A DNA stretch of 64,000 nt from positions 186,001 through 250,000 of the forward strand of contig WFMF01000235.1 in assembly GCA_011033025.1 (NCBI GenBank). The letters are read 5' to 3'. Below are positions 24,103 through 35,019 of the stretch, piece by piece. Both the position numbers and the translations under genes were made by a program. Under the pieces are notes generated by a model. It searched no databases and was not told the DNA's origin. It worked only from the letters and a program-made list of their open reading frames with translations. Each line of letters opens with the position of its first letter. Positions within the stretch are counted from its first letter, which is position 1. Source of the DNA: Beroe forskalii. Taxonomy: Eukaryota; Ctenophora; Nuda; Beroida; Beroidae.

Positions 24103-25026
24103 ATATACGCGTCAAAAGTTCAGAGATTGTTGCAAAATATTCTTCCTCGGAATTTAAGAGATTTTAGCAACAGACTTCGACAATATTCATTCTTTCATAC
24201 ACAAGTTATCTTTCATTCCCATATTTTGTTCACAATGTCCCACATGTGAATGATAGACTTGCGAGTCACTGGAATTTGGAAACCAGGAAAACAATCCAAA
24301 CCGATGAGATTCGTACAAACACAAGTGTCACCCCAGCAGAATATCAAACGTATTGTGTACTTGTGTAAGAAGAAAAGAACTTTCTAACTTTTTAACGTCA
24401 ACAAAGCGCTGAAGTGCGTGACGGCAAGAGATGAGGACTATTAGCGGGCTACCTTGCTGAGGCTGATTGGTACTCTAAAACAGTGGTGGTGGCATTATGT
24501 GGACACATGACTGTCGCACAACACTGGACACTTTGAGATCCTCACTAAGCCATTCTGAGCCTTGAGAGTGACACCGTCCCAGATGGCGTCATATCGACAC
24601 ATGCTGCATGGCACTCAGATACCTTCTCTTTTAATTTCAGGCGTTCCTTCCACAGGTACAATAGGTGTTTGTACTGCATTCCGAGATGCAGAGTTAGCTG
24701 GTCTCAGCAAATGTTCCAGTCTCCAGAAATACGTTACCAACTTAGAGGCAAGAGATAAGGTGATAGGCTGAGGTGTTTGTAAAAGGGACATACTTTGTCA
24801 ATCGTCATTTCCTTGTGTTTGGAATCCACCGGAGAGAAGCTGCGCTATTCAGCGCTATTCCTGAGAAAACTCCTAAGAATCACTGGACTATAAACTGGAG
24901 GCGTCGCAGAGCGATTAGCTAAATTACGTTCAATGTTACACGGTCGAATGATTCACAAAGAAACCCGACTGATACGCAGCAACATTGAATAATGTGATAC
25001 CTAACGTCCTATAAACACGATGATAT
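24103..25026. other. Noncoding stretch
   Basis: No gene supported between the 16-bp repeat and the start of the segmental duplication. The 69-codon plus frame at 24,562-24,771 has no family signature. Confidence 0.4.
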
Positions 25027-26144
25027 ACATTTTATTAGGTTTATACAAATATACATCGGTTTAATGATCGCAAAAATCTAAATTGGGGGGCCTAATCAAC
25101 GTGGTTTGAGTAGGTTTGAGAGGGCTTCATTAGTTCATTGAGCAAGTAAACATTGAGCTAACAAACAATGTACTCTTCCAAATATGGCAACGGAAGAATA
25201 AACGCAATTTCAACGATAATATCCATTCAATTGGTGGGGCAATTGATTTCTGATGATGCTTGTATACTTTTGAGAATTCGGATGATAGGTCAATAGCTGG
25301 TCTTACAAAATCTGAAAACTATATAAAGCATTGTTTGTAGCATTTTAAAGTTGGCTATACTGTAAGCTGAAAAACCAACTGTAATATTCGGATCATCAAG
25401 ATTCTAAAAAATAGAAACAACATTCGGAAGCAACCTAACCCAAGCAACCTACAATCCATATCTAGGATGGTATCTACCTTATTAGACCTGGCATGACAAA
25501 ACCGACTTTGAGATTTTTGTTCAGAGAGCCGGTCAAATTAAAGTCCAGCTAATTGAGGTAAAATGAAACTTTTATAACATGTGTTTATACAGTGTTTATT
25601 GTTTAATTTACTTGAACGTCATAATATAACACAGATAATGACCTAAATCATCATTATTAAATTAGACTGGGATTTGGGTCTTTTGGTGCAATTTATTGAA
25701 TATTCATGGATTTTGTGGTTATTTCAGAGCATCCATCTTAAAATCTTTGTCTAAAAATTGTTAAAATCGTTTAAAAATGATTCCATTTTCGTGCAAAGGG
25801 CCGGTTAATAAGACCGATATAAATAATGTACCTAGTTTTCAAATAACGAATATCACTCAATGAAATAATTCACACGGAGATCAATCTAAGAGGAACAGTA
25901 CCTATGTATGATGTATCCATGTATAAATCACATCTATCAAAATACCATAGATAAAGCTAAGAATACAAGCAGTGTGTAAGATAGTAATCGTTATCCCCAA
26001 CTAAGAGGTTATCACGATGAGGTGTGTAATCTACAGGTCTCCCATGAGGAATGTGCATACCCCACATGTCATACCTTGCACAACAATACAATGTACCTAT
26101 AACAGGGTTACAATGGCTGGCAGGCCGCTTTATTACCGTATTGG

Positions 26145-26426
26145 TTAAACTCTCGCTTCCTTACAAGTTCTGTAGATGATGGACCCACCGGGCAACGCCC
26201 TCAGGTTTATCATTTCTACATATGGATTATGGTTGGGTCTACCTATCGCAGCATTAGGTGCACGTATTACACTGTAGTAAACTACTAGGGTGGCAGTGGT
26301 CACAATGAGATCACCAAGGTATTGCAAAATGCTGCCAGCTGCCGTAATATCATCAGAATAGTCCTCGAAACACATGCCATGGACAACAGACTTCCAACCC
26401 AGAAGTGAGGCACATGTGACTCTCAA
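26145..26426 (-). CDS. Open frame kept in both duplicate copies, unrecognised
   Basis: A 93-codon minus frame with a hydrophobic middle (YLGDLIVTTATLVVYYSVI), one possible membrane segment, and a TAA stop. Copy B retains 76 codons of the same frame (45,481-45,711), with substitutions at several positions and no stop or frameshift. No family recognised. Two recent copies staying open is weak evidence, since few neutral changes have accumulated. It could be a terminal exon or chance. Confidence 0.2.
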   Translation of the reverse strand: MRVTCASLLGWKSVVHGMCFEDYSDDITAAGSILQYLGDLIVTTATLVVYYSVIRAPNAAIGRPNHNPYVEMINLRALPGGSIIYRTCKEARV

Positions 26427-26689
26427 TGGTTATTATCTGGTTTGTTGTATCACAAAGCAGACAGATATCTAGGTAGAGTTGGGTAACTACCATGCTCCGA
26501 ACATGATCCATTCTTACCTTCCAAAAGAAAAAATCCCCTCGGTTACACCATTCCAAATCCCCTCACTTTCCTAAGGCTCCCCTAAGTTTGAAAGATAATA
26601 GGGCCTGCTCACTTTTCTCACAAAAGCAGTTAGCGGTATCAATTAATCACTAAGTTCAAGGCAATTCAGTATCCCAACTGTCCCTTTCT

Positions 26690-27250
26690 AGGCGTCGCAG
26701 GCGAAATTTTTGAAACTTTTACAGCTTCGACTGTGATCAAGATCAATTAAGCAACATAGTTCACTGTTAACAACAGCCCGCCGCAGGCGAAAATTTTTAA
26801 GGTTTTGCCTCTGAGTGTCCTTTGTATGGGATCAATTCAGTAGAATGATTTGATCACAACAGCCCACTGCAGGCGAAAATTTTTAAGGTTTCTTTTGCAC
26901 TTGAATCTTCCTCCAAGATCAATTTGGTCATGTATTAATATTATTCGATTACGACAACCTGCCACAGGCGCAAATTTCGATTGATTTACATCTGCAAGAA
27001 GTTGTGTGTTGGACCAATTAAGTAACATAAGTTGATCACAATTCAGTGCAGCCCGCCGCAGGCGAAAATTTTTGAAGGTGTTACTTCTGTGAATGTGTCT
27101 AGCATCAATTCAGTAAGATAATTTGATCACAACAGCCTGCCGCAGGCGAAAATTTTCAAGCTTTTTTGCACATGAACCTGCCTCTAACATCAATTTGGTA
27201 ATGAATAATTTGTTTACAACAGCCCGCTGCAGGCGATTTTTTTACGTTTC
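26690..27250 (+). repeat. ~90-bp tandem array inside the 1,480-bp element
   Basis: Seven units marked by CAGCCCGCCGCAGGCGAAAA or close variants, near 26,694, 26,778, 26,864, 26,955, 27,050, 27,134 and 27,221. Units contain GATCAATT and TTGATCACAACAG. Confidence 0.8.
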
Positions 27251-27289
27251 ATATGTCTGGGTGTGTCTGCAGGTAAAAATTTTCAAGGT

Positions 27290-27850
27290 TTCACATCCGA
27301 AGCTGAATTTCTGAATGATGAAAGTGACAGAACACTCTCACTTCTTCCAATTTGATGAAAAAAGGCTCTCATGTAAATGCACAAAGTTAGGGCTAAAGTG
27401 AGAGTAATAGAATTGATAGAGAATAATAGCAGGGTGAGAGAACACCCCCACTTCTTCCAAATTGATAGGAAAAGGCCCTCGTTCAAATAATAAAAGTGAG
27501 GGCCCAAGTGAGAAAACACTCACTCATTACAAGGTGATATTAAAATGTTCTCATTCAAATGATAAAAGTGAGGGCCAAAGTGAGACAACACTCACTCATT
27601 GACATTACAAGTTGAAACTAATAGGCTCCCATTCAAATCATAAAAGTGAGGGCCCAAGTGAGAAAACACTCACTTCTTACAAGTTGATAGGGAGAGGCTC
27701 CCATTGAAATGTTAAAAGTGAGGGACCAAGTTAGAAAACACACACTACTTACAAGTTGATAGGAAAAGGCTCTCATTGAAAATATGATAAAAGTGGGGGC
27801 CAAAGTGAGACAACACTCTCACTTCATCGAAATTGATAGGAAAATGCTCT
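27290..27850 (+). repeat. ~80-100-bp tandem array inside the 1,480-bp element
   Basis: About six units marked by AAAGTGAGGGCCAAAGTGAG followed by AACACTCACT and a TTGATAGGAAAAGGCTCTCA-like block. It follows the ~90-bp array but is unrelated in sequence. Confidence 0.8.
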
Positions 27851-28492
27851 CATATCTCTTGAATTGATGGAATTGAGGCCTTCATTTTGGGCACTGGTTC
27901 ACACACAAGTAAGTTTGACAAAATCCCCTCACTTTTGAAAAAAATCCCCTCGGTTACAGTGTAACCCGTGCAACCCAACTTTGGAAGGTAAGGATCCATT
28001 GATTACACCCTCTCATCCTTCTTCAATAAACATAATAACATGGAAGTTTCAATTGAAACCGAAATTACTCTTCCTATCAAGCGGAGATGGACTTCCTTCC
28101 TTCCGAATAGGATTATGCTCGATAAATAGTACATATTCAAAATAGATAAACGAACTCGGCAACTATGGGGGGAATTCATGGAAAATTGGCCGGAACAAAC
28201 ATATGAAATGGCGCAATTATCAATGAGAAAACTTACGACATTGTATAGGTCGACAATGACTTCTATTAGTTTGATCACTTAGCTAGTTCCTTGCTTTCGA
28301 AGAAATCGACTGGATATCTATAAATAATGAAAAAACTGAAATTCAAGCAAGAAAACGTTTCTGAGGCATGGGCACACAAACTCCTAAACGCTACTCGAGG
28401 AGTATACCATAGACTTTCCTAGAATAAGAGCAAAAAACGTCGTTAGGTTTGGTAATAAAGTAGGAAGTTATACTATCACTTCCCCCAATCAG

Positions 28493-28766
28493 TGGACAAT
28501 TCAAAGCAGTCAGAGGGCAAAACATTGGGCCGGGTATAGTGAAACTGTTACAAATTGTCATAATAATTGTCCCTAATGGGCCTGACACTATGACGGTAAA
28601 GAATGCATCGTGTGTTCCCGAGAGTATGACGTTAGAGGGGGAAGTGGCTTCTGGGAGAGGAGTGAGACTATCCTGCAGTGGTAGGAACATTCTATTGCGA
28701 GCTTCTCTCACAACGCACAACGTGTCAACAAGAATTAGTGGAACTAACGTAACCAGATGCTTTTAA
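28493..28766 (+). CDS. Possible terminal exon with Ig-like motif (copy A)
   Basis: A pyrimidine-rich acceptor (CTATCACTTCCCCCAATCAG) ends at 28,492. From 28,494 the frame is open for 90 codons to TAA at 28,764-28,766. It contains PDTMTVKNASC and EGEVASGRGVRLSCSG, which fits the G..V.L.C pattern of an Ig-domain B/C strand, with potential N-glycosylation sites (NAS, NVS, NVT). The frame and residues are identical in copy B. An antisense frame (28,391-28,720) is also open, so chance is possible. The rest of an Ig domain is not seen. Confidence 0.25.
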
Positions 28767-29410
28767 AAGATTCCGCATTCCTTCCATGTTCTGTTCCATA
28801 CTCTGTTACCATAAGTGTCTTATTGAGCGGCACAATGGTCACGACACGACGAACTGCACAGCAAAACACCTTTTTAAAACAACACGGTCCGGGAAAACTC
28901 CCAATTGGATAATAATTCACAAATGAAAAACGGAGTTTTTCTTCTTTGAAAAATACCTCTGGCAAAAATCCAGCTAAACATCAAACACAGTATATCCCAT
29001 TTCAACTTGCGTTCATGTTAAGATATTACCATGGAGAATAATCTAAATCGAAGGAGCTTGAACCGTACAGAAGTACCTACCTAAGTACCTACACAATGTT
29101 TACAGTTGATGATTACTTTACATCTTCAATCTAGAGCACGCACGAATAACGATTCAATGACGAAATAAACGTAGAAAAAAGGGTAGAATCCTGAACTTAT
29201 GCAATTAATTTTCCTCAAAGTTTCCTCAAATCGCAACTATAAATAGCATCCAGAAGCTGAAAGAACGGTTTTCCACTAATTTGAAACCCTCATTATAAGC
29301 AATTATCATTACCATCCTCCTGCTCACATCATAATGATAATATTACACAGCACGAACACATAGAATACCTTCTGAGATCATCAGTGTACTCACAATTCTC
29401 TTCGTGAACA

Positions 29411-29636
29411 TTGTACCGGTACTGATACGTACCGGCATAGATACGTACCGGTACTGAAACGTACCGGCATAGATACGTACCGGTACTGATACGTACCGGT
29501 ACTGATAAGTACCGGCCTACTTACGCACCGGCAATGATACGTACCGATAGTGATACGTACCGGCATAGATACGTATTACGTACCTGCACTGATACGTACC
29601 GGGACTGATACGTCCCGGCATATATACGTACTCCAA
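29411..29636. repeat. 16-bp minisatellite, GATACGTACCGGYAYW (copy A)
   Basis: About 14 units, rich in the self-complementary GTACCGGTAC and in ACGT. Homologous to 47,250-47,463, but variant units are ordered differently, so the arrays have rearranged since duplication. Confidence 0.93.
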
Positions 29637-30803
29637 CTGCTATCTCTGGATGAGGGACATTCAAGAGACAATTCTAGTGTTGTGACACATGGGTGACTCA
29701 AGGACCTCTTAATTAGCCAACTGTCACATAAAGACACTTCTGAGATTCAGTATAACGGCACATTACAATGCTCTGAAGGACACCTACAGGTTTCCATTCA
29801 GCACTCGTATATAAAATATGGAGTGCATATGGACTGAACTCCGGCGTTCCTAAAGCATTAAAGCAATGATCGTATTGAATTCAAATGTATGGATTGGTGA
29901 CAGAATCTAAGGTACGAGAAATTGATTTCACATGGAATAAAATACCAAACGTAACCTTACTCAGTAACTCAATCGATATAAATCAAAATTCCAGCAATGA
30001 CTTATTAACTAAGAGAAATTTCACGCTTAGTTTCGTTTAGTCTGGAATGCAGGTTTTGCCGTGATGCATGGAAGCCACACAAAGGCTCATAATCATTATC
30101 CTTTGATCAACAAGTCGTAAAAAGATGTCCGGAGGTCCATGGGAAAGAGATGGCAAGGATTTAAAGACCCAGACATCAAAATTACGGTGGCATTCCGATT
30201 CAGTTGGGCCGACCAATTGGATGGAGCTGAGATCAGAAGACCTGGACACGCCTTGAATTGTGGTAATCGGAGAAATCGAATCCTCAAAAAACAAATGTCC
30301 GATATAATATCCTATGTCACAAGTTAAAGATCTTAACTGCAAAGTGCAAAGCCCACCAAGGTCACACTGGGAAGGCTTCGTTTATCACAAATTTGAGCTG
30401 ATTAATTGGATCCACCAATCACCTTATCAGTCTATCACTGGTAAGAGCTCTAATTTCTGAACCAAACAACAAACAAAGTTGGTGCATGAGTCGTGTAACG
30501 GTTGAAGAGGCGGACTGATGCATGGGAAGAGGAGGTGAAAGGCAGCCTATAAGCAATAGAGTGTAGCAGACTACTAAGTACTCAGAGAGCGGGCAAGTCA
30601 TCACATCAATAACAATAATTCACCACCTGCGCCATGCAGTACGCACAGAAGCAAGAAACACCATGGCATGAAGAGATCTATGAAGAGGGGAAGCGGCCAT
30701 TGTTCCAACTCCTGCTAATGTTACAGCAGGCGATGTAATAGCCCATTTCATTGCAATCTGAATTCTGAAGCTATTCGTTGAGAAAAAAACGCACAAAGCG
30801 CTT

Positions 30804-31342
30804 TCACGTCACACTGGGATCACGTCACATTGGGATCACGTCACAGTGGGATAACGTCACATTGGGATCACGTCACAGTGGGATCACGTCACAGTGGGAT
30901 CACGTCACATTGGGATCACGTCACATTGGGATCACGTGACAGTGGGATCACGCCACAGAGGGATCACGTCACAGTGGGATCACGTCACATTGGGATCACG
31001 TCACATTGGGATCACGTGACAGTGGGATCACGCCACAGTGGGATCACGTCACAGTGGGATCACGTCACATTGGGATCACGTCACATTGGGATCACGTCAC
31101 AGTGGGATCACGTCACATTGGGATCACGTCACATTGGGATCACGTGACAGTGGGATCACGCCACAGTGGGATCACGTCACAGTGGGATCACGTCACATTG
31201 GGATCACGTCACATTGGGATCACGTCACAGTGGGATCACGTCACATTGGGATCACGTCACATTGGGATCACGTCACATTGGGATCACGTCACAGTGGGAT
31301 CACGTCACATTGGGATCACATCACATTGGGATCACGTCACAT
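30804..31342 (+). repeat. 16-bp minisatellite with TCACGTCA (copy A, ~33 units)
   Basis: Unit ACGTCACATTGGGATC with an AGTGGG variant and rarer ACGTGAC or ACGCCAC units. A higher-order pattern (runs ending in ACGTGACAGTGGGATC, then ACGCCACAG) repeats three times across about 110-130 bp, showing segmental amplification. It is open in three forward frames for composition reasons only. Confidence 0.96.
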
Positions 31343-31447
31343 AGCAATCACAGAACTGTGCCACTCATCGTGTCTGGTTAGTTGTTCGTTAGTCAGAGTG
31401 CACTTACAAAACAACCTCAGATGCTCCAGATATGGGCCAGGGTATTC

Positions 31448-31577
31448 GGTCATTTGGCCTAACTGGACATCTGGCCTAACACTGGTTAGGGTCAGGGGAG
31501 AGAGATAAATTCAAAAATTTTTGAGTAATTCTTGAGTTTAAGGCGTTAGGCCAAATGTCCAGTTAGGCCAAATGACC
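31448..31577. repeat. Inverted repeat, 23-bp arms (copy A)
   Basis: GGTCATTTGGCCTAACTGGA (31,448 onward) pairs with its complement ending at 31,577. A shorter internal GGCCTAAC/GTTAGGCC pair lies at 31,473 and 31,545. Retained in copy B at 48,803-48,932. Confidence 0.8.
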
Positions 31578-31692
31578 TAGAACCATGGGCCAGTGCTCGA
31601 CTCGTTAAACTGGGAATGAAGGTGATTGGAACATGGCCATTTGCCAATAAGCGTTGATATGTGTTGAAAGAGATCAAGTTAAAGATAAATTA

Positions 31693-31992
31693 TCAAGGTA
31701 CACCAGCGATTGCTAGGAGTGGAAATAAAACCGGTGCACTGAAGGTACTAGCACAGGGCTTCACACAAAATAAGGGATCGCTGAAGCCATACATCTCCTT
31801 GATAAACAGTTTGTAAAATGTCAGTGAATGGTGAATTTTGATGCCGTAATTTTCGGAGGGATCTTGTATACTTTTAAATATGATAAAGTAATAATAATAT
31901 GTAGCAATTATGTGCCAAAAATAAGTTGTCAGATTTCCGACAGCAATGTCACTGATATCTAAATAGAAATGTTTGTATTTCAAGACCTCCAA
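31693..31992 (-). CDS. 99-codon frame kept in both copies, unrecognised
   Basis: The minus frame starts with ATG and is rich in Tyr/Phe/Ile (ATYYYYFIIF). The copy B counterpart (49,048-49,347) differs only at a short EMY/KLF patch. No family recognised. It may be a small secreted or membrane peptide, an exon, or chance in recently duplicated DNA. Confidence 0.17.
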   Translation of the reverse strand: MEVLKYKHFYLDISDIAVGNLTTYFWHIIATYYYYFIIFKSIQDPSENYGIKIHHSLTFYKLFIKEMYGFSDPLFCVKPCASTFSAPVLFPLLAIAGVP

Positions 31993-33859
31993 TCAGTTTA
32001 GTATATGGAACAATGAAGCAGGTTAAAGTAACCTTTGGAATACTCAATTCAGAGACAAACGCAGGCAGATTCGACCGTAATAGATACTCAATTCGGAGAA
32101 AAACACAGGCAGATGACCATATCAAAACGAACGTTCAAGCAAACTCCACTCACAGAAATCATATTCTTAAGCACCAGCAGATGAATATATATATATATAT
32201 TAGCTCCAAGCAAATATTATATTAAGTGCTAATACAGCTCACAGCTTCGCTTATTAACAGAAGATCTGTGTGTACGATTCACATGAACATGTTACAATTG
32301 GTCACATGACACTGCATATCACGTATATATAGGTCAACTACAAAAGCTCAGATACACGGGAGGTGTAAGTTCTATAAAGGTCTGAGATAGGTCTGAAGAG
32401 AGGCTAGGATCTGCAGATCGCTATCCTAAGACGTTGCTGGAGCCAGATATTAGTAATAATGGGCAATAATTTCTAGATGTGAGTGTGTTCCCCTCTCCAA
32501 CACACTGCCCGAGAAGGATAATGTCTCGCACTGCATGTCTATACTGCGTAATGTTAAACTGGAACATGGCAAAGTCGAGGAGAGTTTACAATAAAGTGGT
32601 GCGATTACAACACAGCGCTCGTGGTTATTAATTAAAGTTATTCTATTAATTCAAATATCGAAAGTAGCAACTCAACAAGCACAGAAACTCGGTCACGCAT
32701 CCTGAACTTCAAACAGATGAGCTTTTGATTCCCCAGAAGCTCCGAGTATTCCTAGAACATTCAGCATTCACATCTATTTATACGAGCCATCTATTTATAC
32801 GAGCGATTATTTGACATAGTACGATTTAATAGTAGTTGCTTAGCGCCACAAGTATTAGCACAGTGTATTCGTAACATTCCTGGAATGTACCTTCAAAAAT
32901 AATCGCGTTGGTTTGTAACAAAATGATCAACGGGTATTATTAACAGATCAAATTCTTTGAACCTATTTAAAAGAACGTCTAGTCGCATATAAACATTTTT
33001 CCGAATACAGAAAATATAAAACGAAAATAATAGACAAAGGCACATGTAAAATATAACGAGTTAGTATGAATATAATCCGCAGTCTTCCTATTCCGAGAAT
33101 CACGGCAGAAGTAGAAAATAAGCGATTCCCTCCCTGGCCAGGGAGGTAACCCCCCGCGGAATAAAAAAAACTGGCCAGGGGTATAAGTTAGAGATTTGAG
33201 TGTCACAGGGTGATATAATATATAATATATAATAATATAGATATATCATGATAATTGGGAGCAAATTTGAAACGATGAGATCTCAAGAACGGGAAATGGT
33301 GGAGCCATAATCGAGGTCAGGTTTTATTGATCTAAGATGGGAAAATGTTATAGGCTATAAGAGAAGTTCTGGTGACGTCATTTTCACGTCATTATGACGT
33401 CATCAACTTAGCGAAATTTTATTTCTTTTTTAGGTCATCTTTGTGCGCATTTTTCACCAAGAAGGAATGGAGATAGCTCAAAAATTTTGAAAAATCGTTA
33501 GTTGGAAATTTAAAGAGCTTTCAGAAAATCATATGGATCATTGGGCTATCTCGATATTTCATCGAGATATACGCGATTTTCTAAGGTACGGTGAAAAATC
33601 AATTTCAAAATTTTAGGAGGAAAACTTAAACGAGTGATATGTCAAGAACTGCAGCTTATCTTGAAATGAGACCGGTCAAAGTATGTTGTACTAAGGCGGA
33701 ATTGTCTGATAGGCTATATGGGAAGTTGGTTTGAGCTTATTTGGGTGCTGTGATGACGTCATCAAAATCGCGTAAAACCACTAAAATAGTGTATTTTGTG
33801 ATAGAACGCTATTTTGCGCTACTTTTACATCTCCAACTCATAGAGTTTTCATCGGATTA

Positions 33860-34076
33860 TGTGGGTCCGACTAACGGGGGTCCGACTAACGGGGGTCCGA
33901 ATAATGGGGGTCCGAATAACGTGGATCCGAATAACGGGGGTCCGAATATCGGGGGTTCGAATAACGGGGGTCCGAATAACGGGGGTCCGAATAACGGGGG
34001 TCCGAATAACGGGGTTCCGAATAACGGGGGTCCGAATAACGGGGGACCGAATAACGGGGGTCTGAATAACGGGGAA
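33860..34076 (+). repeat. 15-bp minisatellite, GGGGGTCCGAATAAC
   Basis: About 14 units, a multiple of three, so it is open in several frames as (NGGPN)n, (GVRIT)n or, antisense, (RYSDP)n. None is credible as a protein. Confidence 0.95.
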
Positions 34077-34104
34077 ATATACGATGGACTAGTGAAGCAC
34101 GTGA

Positions 34105-34430
34105 GTTCACGCGGACGTTTTGTAGAAATTAGGGGATTTGAAGAAATTGATATTTACGCAGGATTTTCGACTTGATTATGTTGAAATGAGTTTAAATACG
34201 ACTAATGCACATGAAATTAGATCTGGTTGCCATATTTCAGCACGTGATTACACACAGACGTTTTGTAGAAATTAGGGGATTTGAAGAAATTGATATTTAC
34301 ACGGGATTTTTGACTTGGTTTCGTTGAAATGAGTTCAAATACGACTAATGCACGTGAAATTAGATCTAGTTGCTATATTTCAGCACGTGAGTTCACGTGG
34401 ACGATTTGTAGAAATTAAGAAATATATCAA
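34105..34430 (+). repeat. ~146-bp tandem array x2.3
   Basis: Units begin near 34,114, 34,257 and 34,403 with ACGTTTTGTAGAAATTAGGG. They contain GAAATTGATATTTACRCRGG and end at TATTTCAGCACGTGA. Confidence 0.85.
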
Positions 34431-34434
34431 TTCT

Positions 34435-34574
34435 AGTAATTCCAAGTTAGAATAACGTAGTTTCGGACTTCGTCAGGGTGAGTTATGTGGGGTAGACTTG
34501 CGTGTGGGCTAGTAACGTGGGTTCGGACTACGTGAGGGCAAGTTACGTGGGTCCAAACTGCCTTTGGGCAAGTA
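34435..34574 (+). repeat. ~30-bp degenerate array and target of the nested insertion
   Basis: Units of the type GGACTACGTGAGGGCAAGTT followed by ACGTGGGTTC. The last unit is split: it stops at CCTTTGGGCAAGTA (34,561-34,574) and resumes after the nested element at 37,990 with the same 14 bp followed by ACATGGGTTCAAACTAC. Confidence 0.8.
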
Positions 34575-35019
34575 TGTATGTATGTATGTAAATGCGCTTC
34601 CGAAGATGCGCTGTGCCGAACGACAAGACCCCTTACATTTAACAATTAATTCTGAGGAGTAACGGTTGTGCCGGGTGACGCGGCGAGGCTGACATGTTGG
34701 CGTGCCGAATAGTCTAAATAGCAGAGGGCAGGTGACTATGCAAACTATTGAACGCTTAACTATAAGTGCCAGTTGGGTAATAAACCCCAATGGCCTCAAC
34801 TCAAGAAGTTATCTGCCTAACTGGCTTGAGCCGAAAACATACGCTCAATTTCTTTTTAAGGCGATGAAAAAGGCAAAGGCTTCTCCTCCATTTTCTTATT
34901 TTACTACTAGTATCCAGGACAAGAAATGGACTAGAATGTCCTGTATCTGATGCTCTTGTATGGGGGACCAGAATCAAACACTTCTGTACTGTTGTTTCGC
35001 ATTTTGGGTAAACAGAATA

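Larger units (their letters stand above)
26513..27992. mobile_element. 1,480-bp inverted-repeat DNA element with 8-bp TSD
   Basis: Begins CTTACCTTCCAAA and ends with its complement TTTGGAAGGTAAG. GATCCATT is present on both sides (26,505-26,512 and 27,993-28,000) and occurs once, uninterrupted, in copy B at 45,841-45,848. Both subterminal regions carry ATCCCCTCGGTTACA. An 8-bp duplication suits hAT or P-type transposition, but the tips do not match a hAT consensus I know, so I leave the superfamily open. No transposase; the interior is two tandem arrays. Confidence 0.88.

Noticed and set aside
30830-31508. Long forward frames of repeated Gly-Ser-Arg-His / Trp-Asp-His-Val
   Set aside because: Translation of the 16-bp TCACGTCA minisatellite, open in all three phases, and reduced to ~5 units in copy B.
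33121-33170. Helitron assignment for the 5,058-bp insertion
   Set aside because: The left end could be read as TC, but the right end lacks CTRR and the insertion base is ambiguous by one position, so I left it unclassified.
33741-34175. 144-codon frame with Pro-Asn-Gly-Gly repeats
   Set aside because: Driven by the 15-bp minisatellite; sense and antisense frames are equally open.
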